Program-made: the position numbers and the translations under genes
Shown: in pieces, positions 1-12,367 of the stretch
Position numbering within the stretch: the first letter of the stretch is position 1
Layout of the letters: the number at the start of each line of letters is the position of its first letter
Notes under the pieces: generated by a model
What the model saw: the letters and a program-made list of their open reading frames with translations, nothing else
Told to the model about the DNA's origin: nothing
Databases searched by the model: none
Source: Bugulina stolonifera
Taxonomy: Eukaryota > Bryozoa > Gymnolaemata > Cheilostomatida > Bugulidae
DNA length: 64,000 nucleotides
Assembly: GCA_935421135.1 (NCBI GenBank)
Contig: OW285194.1
Coordinates: forward strand, 9,943,376-10,007,375
Reading direction: 5' to 3'

Positions 1-825
1 GTTTGTTATGTAAATCAACTCTGATTAAAAGACAAATGGGTGTCTGATCAACAGTGTATATACATGTACTTTGTAGCAACTATCCAGTGTTTAAATGCTA
101 AATTTGAATCTACATCTACTACCTTAATTATGCATGCACATGCCGAAATGGGTGTTAATACATTTTCATTTGCTGCCGACAATTGATATTTTCTCTACCA
201 TTGAGAGCAATCAGGTGCAGTAATTGCAGAGTCAATCTTAAGGAACCTACTATCTCACTGCTAGTCCAGTCCTTCAGGCTAGGTGTGTGATCAAACATTG
301 TCATTTTAACTTACTGACGACTGTCTAAACCTATCCATAACATTTCCTAGTCATATGAGACCATTGAGATGCATTGATCTGTTGGGTAACTTCCAGCCAA
401 TGACCAGTGAATCTCCAAACTAGAATATTCTAGCGGATTAAACCTAAATGTAGCAACATGCAATAAATACAACCATCAATATTAACATGAAACAGCATGA
501 AAACTACTGTATAGGATTTTATTCCTATCAGTGTCACGTGAAACACACTCAGCGTTTCTGTCAAGTCATTGAAATACATTCCACGACTTTATTATTTTTA
601 TAGAAAGAAATTTATTATCTTGTTTACCACAGGTATAGATGACATACAAGTGTCCTTGTTGGAATACTATATTCTCAATACTGTCTAGTCATGAGAGATT
701 ATGCTGATACATGATTCAGTGAAGTAACTTCCAGAACATCACAAAAATTTGAAATAGTTTCACTTTAATGCAATCTATGCCTTATTTGATTGATATTACT
801 GTTACCATTCTGAGACATGCTATTA
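1..825. other. Non-coding start of A unit 1
   Basis: No supported gene. The stretch aligns with the starts of the other four A units (7936-8795, 14847-15660, 20204-20985, 24746-25585). Homology breaks at 826, where a DNA transposon is inserted, and resumes at 3103. Confidence 0.7.
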
Positions 826-1235
826 AGGGTATGCTACATGGACGCACAACTTCTGCGAATATCGCCAGTTTAAAAAACCGAAAACGTTGTTAGGTGCTAA
901 ACAGAAGTTGCGTTTTTATTGTAAACAAAAGAAGTTGTCTACTAATTAATTCAACTGAAGGCAAGAGTAGATAAATCTAAGAAATTAATGTAGCCTGTGA
1001 ACCTACAAAATGAGAATTGGAGGTTGTGATACATTTAAATTCAATCTCTTTAGAATTAGCCCCTCTATATTGTAGTTTAAATTAAAACCTCAACTATTTT
1101 AGCAATATATCGGATCAAGCAGGTCGAAATATTTCTGCTCGGTGAAAACTAAGTTCAACTAAATGTTTCCTATACGTAACGAGCACCTGAGAGGCTTGAC
1201 TTGAATTAATTTATGGTTTAGGATGCACACGATAG

Positions 1236-1613
1236 CAAAGATAGTAGAAGGGAAGATCGGACACTCAATGATAAAACCCTGTCCCACCAAATACGCCCAT
1301 TTTGGTGGTCCCGACGTTCCGCGATCCACTTCCCGCCTTAAATGTGTTGAACTTTTAGATGGCTGCTAGACTAGTTTTGTGAAGCAACGGGTTAACTGTT
1401 GCGCTCTTTCTAATGATATATCGTTTGTATAAGTAGACTGTCTATTCAATACCGCTGTTAGCAATATTATCTTATTGGCCGGCGGAACACCAGTAGTAAG
1501 AGCGGATTTGTGTACAAGGTAGCACAACTCTTTGCTTTGTTCGGACCGCGTTTGGAGGCGGGGGACGGACAGTTTTTAGCCTGAGTGTTTGATCTTCCCT
1601 TCCACTATCTTTG
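1236..1613. mobile_element. MITE with 32-bp terminal inverted repeats and ACGATAG target duplication
   Basis: The left terminus CAAAGATAGTAGAAGGGAAG pairs with the complement of 1582-1613. The 32-bp arms match except at three positions. ACGATAG flanks both sides (1229-1235 and 1614-1620). The 378-bp interior is non-coding and richer in G+C than its surroundings. It sits inside the larger transposon at 826-3099, so it inserted later. The 7-bp duplication (8 bp if one mismatch is allowed) could fit a hAT-like origin, but this is not certain. Confidence 0.8.
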
Positions 1614-1718
1614 ACGATAGCTTGACTGTTGATTTAATTTATTTACCTCGTGTTTATAATAAGGATTGAACTTCTCCCACAGTGCTGGTCATTTGTTGGA
1701 TTAATTTAAACAACATAG

Positions 1719-2799
1719 TGTAATGTTTTGGAGTGCTGTTACATACGAGAGCCGAGGGCTACAAGTATGGGAAGGGCTTGGAAGGTGGTAGAAGCCGACC
1801 AAGTGTACCTTCTGCTCATTACATAAAAGAGTGAACATTTATGGGTGCTCTTTGTAGTGTAGATTATATCAGACGTAGGCCTATGCCGAGACTCATTGGA
1901 GCTCAGGACCGACGTAGGTCATGTAGAGTTTATACTCCGAGGGAGTGCAAAGAAAGAATGTCTAACCTTGAGAGCCTAAGCTCGACGCTAGGTTCATTGG
2001 AACTCAGAATCAGCCTAAGTCTAAGGGGTGGATAGAGATATGCTTAGCCTAGGATGAGGTAAACTCGAGCCGTACTGAATCCAAAGGATTCTCAGGTGGA
2101 GTTACCCGCCTAAAGAGTAAGCCTCTGTAGGTTGAGTTAGGAGATGTTGCTTTATTCAAGCGCAATCAACAACTGAATTACAACACAAAATGCACTGCCT
2201 TTTATACATAACAAACTTCCGGCCAAAAAAGCCCGACATGGTATCGGCTATCCGACATGAGGTCGGTTCCGGAACTGATGCAACAATATGGCTGGTTCCG
2301 CCCGACTCGGCCACACAAAAGGTCGGCCTTGGCACAAAATGTGCTTACAATAAGGAGAAACATGTCATATATAATTATGAGCTTAATTTATAAGGTCGGC
2401 CATGAAGTTACTGTATAAAAGTGGCAAAAGACTCTAATAATTCACAATCAAGCAAGAGTAGACAATTACTAAATAGATATATAAATAATGTGGGAAAAAC
2501 CAAGTTGCAATAGAACGTTATTCCAAGGCTTGATTGCTAGTACATATAGGACACGCAGTGTATAAGACAATAATGAATGCATGGAGGAATATGGATAATA
2601 ATGTCATGCATGGATAAGATTATGTATGGTAATGTAATGTCAGCTATCATAATTTTAAGTGGCTAGCCAAGGGAGGCTAGCTGTTACGATCTTCTTAGAG
2701 CTGTCCAGGAGGGATAAAATCCGTTTTGGTACTAAGGCCTTCTTAACGGCATCGGCATACGTTAGCCTGGGGGTGCTGCTGGCTGGCTGTTCCATCACA
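1719..2799 (-). mobile_element. Diverged solo LTR (minus strand) with ATAG target duplication
   Basis: Plus-strand ends are TGTAATG and CCATCACA, the complements of typical TGTGATGG...CATTACA termini. Both sides carry ATAG (1715-1718 and 2800-2803). Read on the minus strand it has, in order, a GGCCGGAAGTT block, a TATA box (GTATAAAAGGCAGTG), an AATAAA signal followed by ACATCTC, and CAGAGGCTTACTCTT. That is the same order and partly the same words as the LTRs at 42344 and 46927. It also has the frequent GGTCGG/CCGAC motifs of those LTRs. No internal region or second LTR is present, as expected after LTR-LTR recombination. Length is 1081 bp against 663 bp for the intact family. Confidence 0.75.
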
Positions 2800-3102
2800 A
2801 TAGCTATACAGCTTTCGTCCATTTTGCGGTCAATAGAATATAGCCCAAGTTTAAATTAAACTATTAAATTGATTTTTATTTATTCAATGGTTTTATTTTA
2901 TTATCCTAAAAACCAAACTCAACTGCTAGCACCTTGTCAAAGCATCTTAAGTTAGCTGTAGCCAATCAACACTCGATCCGCATTTTGCAACGTTAAAAAT
3001 TTATAACATGCAATAAACGTGCGATTTCGCAAAAGTTCAACATCAGTAATCGCAAAACGCAAAATTTATGCGATTCGCACAAATTTTGCAGCATGCCCTT
3101 TA

Positions 3103-5180
3103 GTAGTGAGTTATTTCTACCATGGGTCACATGAAACATACAAACCCTGTCGTAAAGTCAATAAATGTTATAGATCACAGTGGGCTGACAATTCTACAGC
3201 TAAGAACCATGATCATGCATTTTATGCTCCCTCAACTAAATTAAAGAGCTATTAATTTGACTATACAGGCATACAGTACAGTGAAGAGCAAGGTACAGTT
3301 ATTTTGGTAATACATACAACTGGAAGTGGTGAGATTTACACTGTATATATTCCCCAACAATCATAATTTAAAAGGTGCCAATATGCTGCCTTCTCATTAA
3401 TTCAACTATTTCTCAGCTCAGCTCACTGGTTCGTAGGTCAATTCAGTGTTAGAATTGAAGCATTTCACGCGGCAACAATACATCTGAAATTACGAAATAT
3501 CGCACTGGCTTTCCATAGATTGTTTCTAATTAGCAATTAGACCTACAACGCTTTCACTTGGTTCTGGAAAGTTCTGATGACAATGACTTGTACAATGAGC
3601 ATTCTATCACATGTAATCAGGTTTTACCTATAAATTCAGACAGAAACTATATTTATACCTGCGATGGCCCAATGCTGCCACCTAATATAGCCAATCTGGT
3701 GCAGCGCTGCCAACTTTGAGAGACCACGATGGAACATGTCTGTGTTGATGATAATGTTATGCCCCATACTGAATATTCTGCATCGACAGTGGCATTATTT
3801 CAGGAATTAACGTTAGGGCTTGGGGTAAAAGTGTACGACTTAAGAAATTGGGAGAAGACAACTCTTCTTTTACTAAAGATACAATAAGTATTCACTGCAT
3901 TAAAACATACTAGCGCTTCTTGTTATTCCATATTATTCCATACTGAATGCTTAATCATGATGCTATTGTATACGGTACTACGATTGTTTTGTGGGCCTTT
4001 GTAATCTACTACATGGGTTCCATTAATGTCTTGACACTTATATGTGTGTACCGAGTTAGTTTTTTCTAGAACTATGTGCTGGTTTACTTTGTATATAATT
4101 ATGCATTTTCTGATCTTGCAGTCCGTGGAATTTTGCATCGACCACAACTTGGTTCAAGACTGACCTGTTTAGCCTTCTGTCTCCAGGCTGGAACTAAATT
4201 TCATATATAAGTAGCGCAATTTTGCACGTAACTTGAGATGTCTGTAGGCTATGGTTTAGTAAAGACATCTTAACTGCACTACACTCATAGTCTTTTATTG
4301 TTTACTGCTAACAGTAGGGTATCGGGAATTCCTCCCTGGCCTTGGGTTTTTCCAAGCACAGTCCAATGACTAGCACTAGGACCCAGCAGTCCAACCTCTC
4401 CCCACAGATTTATAGGCTTGACTCCTGCTAGTTCTATTTACAAAATGTAAGAAGGGCATCTAACCTTGTAACACTCCTGTGCTACTTCGCACCTTTCTCT
4501 ATCTCAGGTTAGAAAAAAATGCTTATTTATTCAGAACCTACTGCAGTTTTCTTACCTTGAATTATAGAAATAGAATTATAGAAAGTAAAACTGGTAATTG
4601 TTCTATTAACCCATTTGTCCAGAAGAGAGTCATATAATTATCTGATGCTGGTGTGTCCTCAGCCATGCAATGTCAGTATCATTACAATCAATTTCTATAT
4701 ACATTGTAGTAATAGTTATACAGTGTATACAATGACCATTAAAAGTTCAGGTTATATATTTTTATATAAAACATGATATTACATCCACAGCATTAATTGT
4801 TTTGAGAGCCATCATCATTCTTATATACATGTATATTTATGTTCATGTTGTATGTACATGTGCATGAACTCAATTGTCTTGGTGCCCTTGATTACAACAC
4901 ATTAACCATTTATTTTTATTATTAATACTACTACTTGCTTTCAAAAATACAATATCTGTTCACCTTGGGGGTAAGACAGGAAGTGACATTGAAGTCACCT
5001 GTAGTTTCTGTACTTTCCTATTTGCAGTTCCTGTATCCGAAATTAAAGGCTAAGATTTTTGTAATCACTCTCAGATAGAAACTGACGTCTGTGAAAATTG
5101 TGCAGTAATGCTACAAATCATGTAGTCCAAGCAAGGTGTGACTCCAGTTAACTGAGAAAGTGCACAAGATGTATGTGAGT
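3103..5180. other. Non-coding A-unit 1 sequence downstream of gene A1
   Basis: No supported gene. It aligns with the equivalent parts of the other units (for example 8805-11800 and 15665-17900). Its short ORFs are not conserved between units. A block at about 4310-4480, repeated at 9840-9990 and 16990-17120, has a vaguely tRNA-like look but was not classified. Confidence 0.6.
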
Positions 5181-5656
5181 TAAATTATATGCAAGTCGTT
5201 TATTAGAATCATAGAAAAATAAAACAAAACAATGATTTCAAAAAAGTGAGTGAAAAATTAAGAAGAACAAAACAATCAACTCCAACATCTAATCAATAGC
5301 ACAAATTTATAGATTAGAGTTCATTGTTGATGCTGCTTCTAGCGTCCAATTAGTTTGAGAGACCTTTCCGTTCCAGTCCAATCCGGTCTATTATTCAGAA
5401 ATCTATAATGCATGTAAGAAATTACAAAAATAATTTAAAGCTAAGCAATACAGTCATGTACATTTGAAATCCATATTCCTCAGTGCCAGAGTCAAAATGC
5501 CATGGCGTCAAGTTTAGTTGAGATAAAATTATATTTTATTGCATTATATAATGTATTTCACATGTATGTGTATGTAATGGAATGTATACTATCCACACTT
5601 TTTAGTTTATTTTGTCAGTCTAATAATTACAGTATATCAAACTTACTATTTACAGT

Positions 5657-5947
5657 CTAGTACTGGCTGTAAGTGTTGTATCTGTTGTAGGTATTGTGTG
5701 GTCTGTAGGAACCTGTTCTTCTGTTGTTATAGTAAGATCTGTTGTTGTTGTAACGTCCTCTGTTGTGCCCTCTTCCGTTGTACCCTCTTCGGTTGTAGCC
5801 TACATTGTTGTACACTCTGTTGTTTCCATACCCTCCCCTGTTCTGGAGACCTGTTCGATAGCTGGTCCTACCATAGTACTGACTATATCCACTGGAGGCA
5901 GCAGCAACAGCAAGGCAGACAGCGAGGAGAATTGCAGTGACCTTCAT
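5657..5947 (-). CDS. Gene A1: secreted Tyr/Asn/Arg/Gly-rich small protein, 96 aa
   Basis: Residues 1-18 form a signal peptide (MKV, a hydrophobic ILLAVCLAVAAA core, likely cut near Ala-Ser). By my count the 78-residue mature part holds 16 Tyr, 16 Asn, 14 Arg and 12 Gly, with no Asp, Glu, Lys or Cys. It ends in NTYSQY like every paralogue. Exon structure read from splice signals: 5'UTR exon about 6286-6237, donor GTAAGT; CDS exon 5961-5647; 3'UTR exon starting at 5402; AATAAA at 5204-5199. The ATG is the first one after the acceptor and matches the start of all paralogues. The mature sequence is identical to A2. The family was not recognised. A structural, matrix or adhesive secreted peptide is plausible from composition only. 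Confidence 0.85.
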   Translation of the reverse strand: MKVTAILLAVCLAVAAASSGYSQYYGRTSYRTGLQNRGGYGNNRVYNNVGYNRRGYNGRGHNRGRYNNNRSYYNNRRTGSYRPHNTYNRYNTYSQY

Positions 5948-6307
5948 GATGTTGATTTTTTCTGTAACAACAGAATATTACGTCAATATGCAGGAACTGT
6001 GTATGATTTTCTAGAATCAGTATTCGTATGTACTGTACATGTAATTAGAAACATGTTAAATAATGAGATTTTAATCCGTATAAAAACTGAATATTAGTTT
6101 TAGAAACATAAACAACAAATCTCTCAAGCTATATCTTTCCAATTGAACAACAATGGTATTGAAACAATTAGTTGCTCCTGGTCTGAGGGTTTAAGTTTGG
6201 AAAACTAACAACATAGTGAATTATAATAATACTTACAGTTGTTTGGAGTAGAGAGATGGTTGTACTGTGGCAGCTAGTAGAATTCTGATTTAACTTCTGT
6301 TACTGAC

Positions 6308-6364
6308 TCTCTATTTATACTAGATGGTGACTCATCAATATTCATAATCACAGATCATTATTCT
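6308..6364 (-). promoter_or_regulatory. A1 core promoter: TATA box plus AP-1-like site
   Basis: On the minus strand TATAAATAG lies at 6319-6311 and TGAGTCA at 6334-6328, preceded by a block (AATAATGATCTGTGATTATG) kept almost unchanged in all nine genes. In this copy the bases flanking the AP-1 core differ slightly (GAGTCACC). Confidence 0.75.
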
Positions 6365-7144
6365 AAATGTGGAAATGGGTCACATGATTGGTTACTAGTG
6401 ATTATAATTAATTGGTTTTCGAAGTGCATGTACATGTATCTGTTGAACCACACAGTAAAAACTGATAATGGTAGCTTTGAAATCAGTTAATTTGGGTAGT
6501 GATTGTGAATCACTTCCACCTTGTATAAATAGCGACTGTCAATGTTTATGGAAATTTAATTAAAATAATTTTATTCCCTTAAACTGATTGAAGCTCACAG
6601 TAACACTTTTTTAAAAAAGAACGAGTTTCTGAATTACAGTCATGTACAATATAGATGTCATTGCTATATGACTATATGTATCGCTTATAGCAAGCTGGAA
6701 TTTGAATCAATTGTTTCTATCATCTATCTTTATTTAATACTTTTATCTACATGTAGCTGCTGCTAAGTTATAGAAAGACATTTTGACTTGCAGTTTTGTA
6801 ATGTAGTGTACATGTAGACATTAAAGTTCCTTTTCCGCTAATACATTGCATAAGAAAATAATTCTATAATTTCTGCTTTATATTTGGCTTGGTCTTCATA
6901 AACAATGCCAGCAGAATTCTGTTCAAAGAAACTTTGTCGGTTGCTTGCAGGTTTGGAGCAGATTCAGTCAGTGTTAACTAGTTCAAATCTCCAACGAGAA
7001 CTCAGAAAGAGAACTCCAATGAAACTGCTTCATTACACACAGCCGTGATTCACTGGTTCAGTTTAAGCTCTCAGTCTAAAGACAAAAATATTTACTGTCT
7101 TCGCGACATAGGTTTTAAGCACATGCCAACTTGCTGAAAAACTT

Positions 7145-7372
7145 TCCGGCATTACATCCGTTGCAGAGTCCTGAACATACTGGCTTGGGCCAAAAGCAAA
7201 ATCTCCATTTTTGCACAACAAACCAGCTGTGCCGATGACCTAGGGATGGTTTTCTCCGGCCAAGTAAAATTCCAGGTCAATAGCCATTTGGGCCTATGCC
7301 GGGCAGCCATCTTTGTGTTTTTGTTTGCGACCCGGGTCAGTCTAAGAGGCCACGAAGACACTAGTTGTACCT
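7145..7372 (-). mobile_element. Decayed tRNA-derived SINE-like repeat
   Basis: This is homologous to 13745-13970 and 28800-29035. The 28.9-kb copy shows a good minus-strand A box (TAGCTCAATTGGCAGAGC) and a TTCGACCC-like B box. In this copy the A box has drifted to CTAGGTCATCGGCACAGC. No intact tRNA fold remains. Confidence 0.45.
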
Positions 7373-7560
7373 ACATGATGAGATAACTTCAACAAATCCT
7401 AAATATTCGGTGTCAAGACTTCATTTCAAACACAGACATCCTCTCCACTGGCACATTTAATTACCATAATATTTAAACTCCTCATTCAGAGAGACGTGAG
7501 GTGGGCTAACGGAGTGCACAGGATGTACATGTAGAGTGATGGAAAAATCTTGCAATTTTA
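7370..7560 (+). mobile_element. LINE 3'-end relic (unit 1)
   Basis: One frame reads LQQILNIRCQDFISNTDIL and, after a stop and a frame change, IQRDVRWANGVHRM. This is the familiar C-terminal region of animal non-LTR retrotransposon polyproteins (pattern LRxILxIRWQD...NTxIL...QRxLRWAxHVxRM). Stops and frameshifts make it a dead fragment. Homologous pieces follow genes A2-A5. Confidence 0.65.
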
Positions 7561-7935
7561 GCACAGGGAAGGTGTGTGAGGTACATGTATTGGAGACCTG
7601 ATGTTAAAGCACACTATAAGAGGAAACCCATAGAAAGTTCGCAAATTGATTTTATTTTTAAATGATACAAATCGAAAAATGTTTCAGATTGTGTTTATAC
7701 ATAAATGAGTGTCATTTTGTACACTCCACAAATTTACATATTTTGTAATAATATTATTTAATTTTAATTAATTGCATATGGCTGAGAAATCAACTTACCT
7801 CATTATTCAGGCACCTTGCGATATTAATAATTACTGGTGTTGTTAATTAGATTAATGGAATATTAATTTGATTACATACACAGAGTGTACAGCGACAAGC
7901 CTGGTACTGTCGCTTAGGAAGCCCAACAAGCAACA

Positions 7936-10653
7936 GTTCGTTATGTAAATCATCTCCTATTAAAGGGAAGTGGGTGTCTGATTTATGTTATATACTTTCT
8001 AGCAACTAGCCAGTGTCTAAATGCTAAGCTTCAATCTACTATTTTACATGTACTTATGCATGCACATCCAGAAATAAGTGTTAATACAGGTATATCTGCT
8101 GCCGTATATGTGTTGCCAACAGTTAATATTTTCTCCACCAATGAGAGCAAACAGGTGCAGTAATTGCAGCGTCGACCTTGAGACACCTACAACTATCTCA
8201 TCGCCAGTAGAGTCCCTGGGCTAGGCGTTTGATCCAACATTGTGATTTTAACTCACAGACAACTGTCTAAACCTATCCATAACATTTTCTAATCATATGA
8301 GATCATTGTGATGCCCTGATATGTTGTGTAACTTCCAGCCAATGACTAGAAGATCTTCAAACCGGAGCATTCTAGCGGATTAAACCTAGATTTAGCAACA
8401 TGCAATAAATACAACCAATAATATTAACATGAAACAGCATAATAAGTAGATTATTTTATTCTTTTCAGTGTCACGTGAAACACACTCAGCCTTTCTGTCA
8501 ACTCATAGAAATACATTCCACTACGTAAACCTATCACACACCATGATTATACTTTCTTTCTGTTTCCTTATTATTTTAATAGCAACCAATTTATTATCTT
8601 GCTTACCACAGGTATAGATGACATAAGTTTCAACTTAGGCATACTATATTTTCAATACTGTCTAGTCATAAGAGATTATCCTGCTACATCATTCCATGAA
8701 GCAACTTCCAGAACATAACAAAAATTTGAAATAGTTCCACTTTAATGTAATCTATGCCTTATTTGATTGGTAATGCTGTTACCATTCTGAGGCATGCTAT
8801 TAGTAGTGAGTTATTTCTACCATGTGCCACATGAAACATGCAAGTCGTGCCATAAAGTCAATTACAGATGTTATAGATCACAGTGGACTGACAATTTTGT
8901 AACTAAGAATCATGATTATGCGTTCTATGCTCTCTCAACTAGATTAACGAGTTATAAATTTGGCTGTACAGGCATACAGTACAATGAGGAGCAAGGTACA
9001 GCTATTTTTATAACACATATGAATGGAAGGGGTAAGGTTTGCGTTGTATATATTCTCCACCAATCAGCATTTAAAAGGTAGCAACATCCTGCCTTCTCAC
9101 TACCTCAACTATTTCTCAGCTCAGCTCACTGGTGTGTGGATAAATTTAGTGTTAGAATTGAAGCATTTCACGCGGTAACAATACATCTGAAATTACAAAA
9201 TATCGCACTGAGCAAGTTCTATGTTGGTTTCCCATAGAATGCAACCTTTTCACTCGGTTTTGGAAAGTTCTTGTCTGGTCAGCATGTTATCACATGTAAG
9301 AAACTTTGAGCTATAGACACTATACTTAGGCCCATTTCTGCGACCTATTACATGTACATCCAATGAACACATTTGTATTGATGAACATGTTATGTACCAC
9401 ACAGAACGTTTTGGTATACCAGTGGTATTATTCCCCATTATTGCATATTGATATTTTCATGTAAAATCATGATGCTTACGTATATGGTATTGCCATTGGT
9501 ACTATGTCTTTGCTCTACTACGTGTATTTCACTATTTTCTTGGTAATGACTTTACATTCACAATGCATGCACCGAGTTAGTTTGTTCTAGAACTATCTGC
9601 TGGTTTACTTTGTATATAATTATGTATTTTCTGATATTGAAATCCAAGGACTTTTGTATCGGCTGCAGCTTGGATCCCCCTTTGGTCTGAGACCGACCTG
9701 GTTAACCTTCTGACCCTAGACTCACTTTCTTATATAAGTGGTAGTTTTGCCTGCAACTTCAGTTGTCTGTACTCTGTAGGCTATGGTTCAGTAAAGACAT
9801 CGTAACTGCACTAAACTCATAGTATCTTATTGTTTACTGATAACAGTAGGGTATCAGGAATTCCTCTCAGGCCTTGGATTTTTCCAAGTACAGTCCAATG
9901 ACTTGTACTAATGCCCAGCAGTCCAACCTCTCCCCACAGATGCAGACTTGACACCTGCTAGTTCTATTTAGGAAGAGCATCTAACTTCATAGCACTCATG
10001 TGCCACTTCATCTCCAGTCTTTACCTCAAATTAGAAAAAATTCCAATCTCTTCAGAACCCATGTAGCTTTCTTACCTGGGATTAATCGAAGAAAGTAAAA
10101 CTCATAATACATGTAGTTCTATTAACCCATCTGTCCAGAAGAGAGTCATATAATTATCTGATGCTGGTGTGCACTCAGCAATACAATGTCAGTGTCATTA
10201 CAATAAATTTCAGTTATCTTTCAAATAATTATTATTTGTCAACGTGAATATATTTCTATATCCATTGTAGTATACAAAGACCATTAAAAGTTCAGATTAT
10301 ATACTATTATATAAATAAATTAAATAAACAGCATTAATTGCTTTTAGAGCTATCATTATTATATACAATGTATATGTAAGTAGCATCTACATCTACTTGT
10401 AGATATTGTAGCCTACATGTTCTGGTTGTAAATGAAAATGCACTCTATATGCACATGTACATGTACATGTCAATGAATGCAATTTCCTTGGTGCATTTGA
10501 TCAGAGCACATTCGGCGTTTATTTTTATCATTAATATTACTACTTGTTTCTGAAAATATAATAATCATGTTCATCTTGTAGGTAAGACAGGAAGTGACAT
10601 TGAAGTCACCTATAGTTTCTGTACTTTCCTATTTGCAGTTCCTGTATTCGAAG
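7936..10653. other. Non-coding start of A unit 2
   Basis: No supported gene. It aligns with other A units and shows the intact empty site for the transposon present in unit 1 (near 8800). Short ORFs here are not preserved in sister units. Confidence 0.6.
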
Positions 10654-11650
10654 TCATACATGACAAGTTGGGCTGACATCAAAGAGGGAGATTTCTACCC
10701 GCGTGAGACAACCCTCACCAACTCTGCTAAAATGTCTTTTAACAATGAGCACCACACTTTATAGGCTGTCTGCTGTGGGCACAGCTCTTAGTTACATGGA
10801 GTTACAAACTAAGCAGGTGAAAAATGTCTTACTTCAGGTACAAGTACGTTTACTAGGTTGCTACTAATACTAGTACACGGAGTTGTTTGCACGCACAAAA
10901 CTACTGAAGACAGGCTAGGTCTCAGACTAAGGCAACCATGATGTATCATAGAAGTGTGAAGATAATATAAGATAAAACAATGGAATATTAATTTAAATTG
11001 TTGTAATTAGTTTAGAGGCTGTCACATAACTCACATTACATATACTGACTGTTTGTAACCAATCTGGTCACTGTTGTGTTTTGAGGCGATTTATTAAAGA
11101 CCATGAAGGAACATTAATTACTATCTGATACTGTGTATGAACATGGAATACTACATGTATATTCTATCCATTTACTATCTATCACCAAACAAACAAAAGT
11201 CCTTCATTTATATACAATCATGTACATGTAGTTGGAGAGACTAAGCTTTCATAGCATTAAAAAACAAGATAGCTCCAAAGCAAATTATATCGTATAAACA
11301 TTAGATGTACAAGCTGATGCGTGAGTTAGTTATTACAAGACAGGTGTGAAAGATGAACGTGTATGGGTACTGACAGTCTACACAGATAACATGACCATTA
11401 CAGCACCATACAATGACTACTGCCTGAACCCTGGGCATGCATAGTATTAATAGTTTGCAGAGCACAGCTAGTATTGCATGCTTGATTGAACACACGCCTA
11501 AGATGGGTGGGTGCCTATAGCAGCCCCTGAATAATCATCAAATAGCAAATGAAAATTATTATTGACTAAAGTTCCAAACCGAGAGGGCTTGCAGGAGCTT
11601 GGGAGTTTGCAGGAGATTAATTGTGAAAACGGGAGAGTTGTGATATATGC
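10654..11650. mobile_element. Unclassified 1-kb insertion in A unit 2, TCGAAG target duplication
   Basis: TCGAAG flanks both sides (10648-10653 and 11651-11656). A unit 1 has the joined site near 5036-5041. The inserted sequence is homologous to blocks in the B units at about 35705-36088, 53430-53975 and 60410-60955. It carries about 460 bp of extra sequence (roughly 11079-11537) that those copies lack, probably a nested insertion. No coding potential or clear terminal repeats were seen. Confidence 0.6.
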
Positions 11651-12367
11651 TCGAAGTTAAAGGCTAAGATTTTTGTACTAACTTTCAGATAGAAACTGAC
11701 GTCTGTGAAATTGTGCAGTAATGCTACAATACATGTAGTGCAAGCAAGGTATGACTCCAGTTAACTGAGAGAGTACACAAGACGCATGTGGGTTAAATTA
11801 TATGCAAACTGTTTATTAGAATCATAGAAAAATAAAACAAAACAATGATTTCAAACAAGTGAGTGGAAAATATAAGAAGAACAAAACAATCAACTGCAAC
11901 ATCTAATCAATAGAACAAATTTAAAGATTAGAGTTCATTGTTGATGCTGCTTCTAGCGTCCAATTAGTTTGAGAGACCTATCCGTTCCAGTCCAATCCGG
12001 TCTATCATTCAGAGATCTATAGAGAAAAATTAAAAAGATCAATATGAAGCTAGACAATACAGTTTTGTACATTTACAATGCATATTCCTCAGCGCCAAAG
12101 GCCATGCTTTTATATCTAATTTTAATAAAGACATCACACTATGTGCCCACAATGGTTTGTGAAAGGACAAAATTATATTTTACTGTTCAGACAACTATTT
12201 TTTATTATTTCATCTAAACATTTAACGTACTTATTTATTTCCAAGTCTATCATTTCATGATTTATATATACAATGTACATGTATGTGACAGAATGTATAA
12301 TATCCATACTTCTTAGTTTATTTTGTCAGTCTAATAATTACAGTATATCAAACTTACCATATGTAAT

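Larger units (their letters stand above)
826..3099. mobile_element. Non-autonomous DNA transposon with two nested insertions, TTA target duplication
   Basis: The element interrupts A unit 1; units 2-5 carry the uninterrupted site GCTATTAGTAGTGAG or close. Its ends are short inverted repeats, AGGGTATGCTACA on the left and the complement of an AGGGCATGCTGCA-like sequence on the right, flanked by TTA at 823-825 and 3100-3102. A MITE (1236-1613) and a solo LTR (1719-2799) lie inside it; without them the core is about 0.8 kb. Related sequence recurs near 36129-36500, 47650-47900, 61000-61310 and 62885-63130. No transposase ORF is present. The superfamily is not assigned; the 3-bp duplication is reminiscent of Harbinger-type elements. 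Confidence 0.7.

Noticed and set aside
5696..6097. Plus-strand open frames across A1 (and similar ones across A2-A5) with Val/Ser-rich repeats
   Set aside because: They are the complement of the repetitive coding exon. The A genes have conserved splice sites, promoter and poly(A) signals on the minus strand only.
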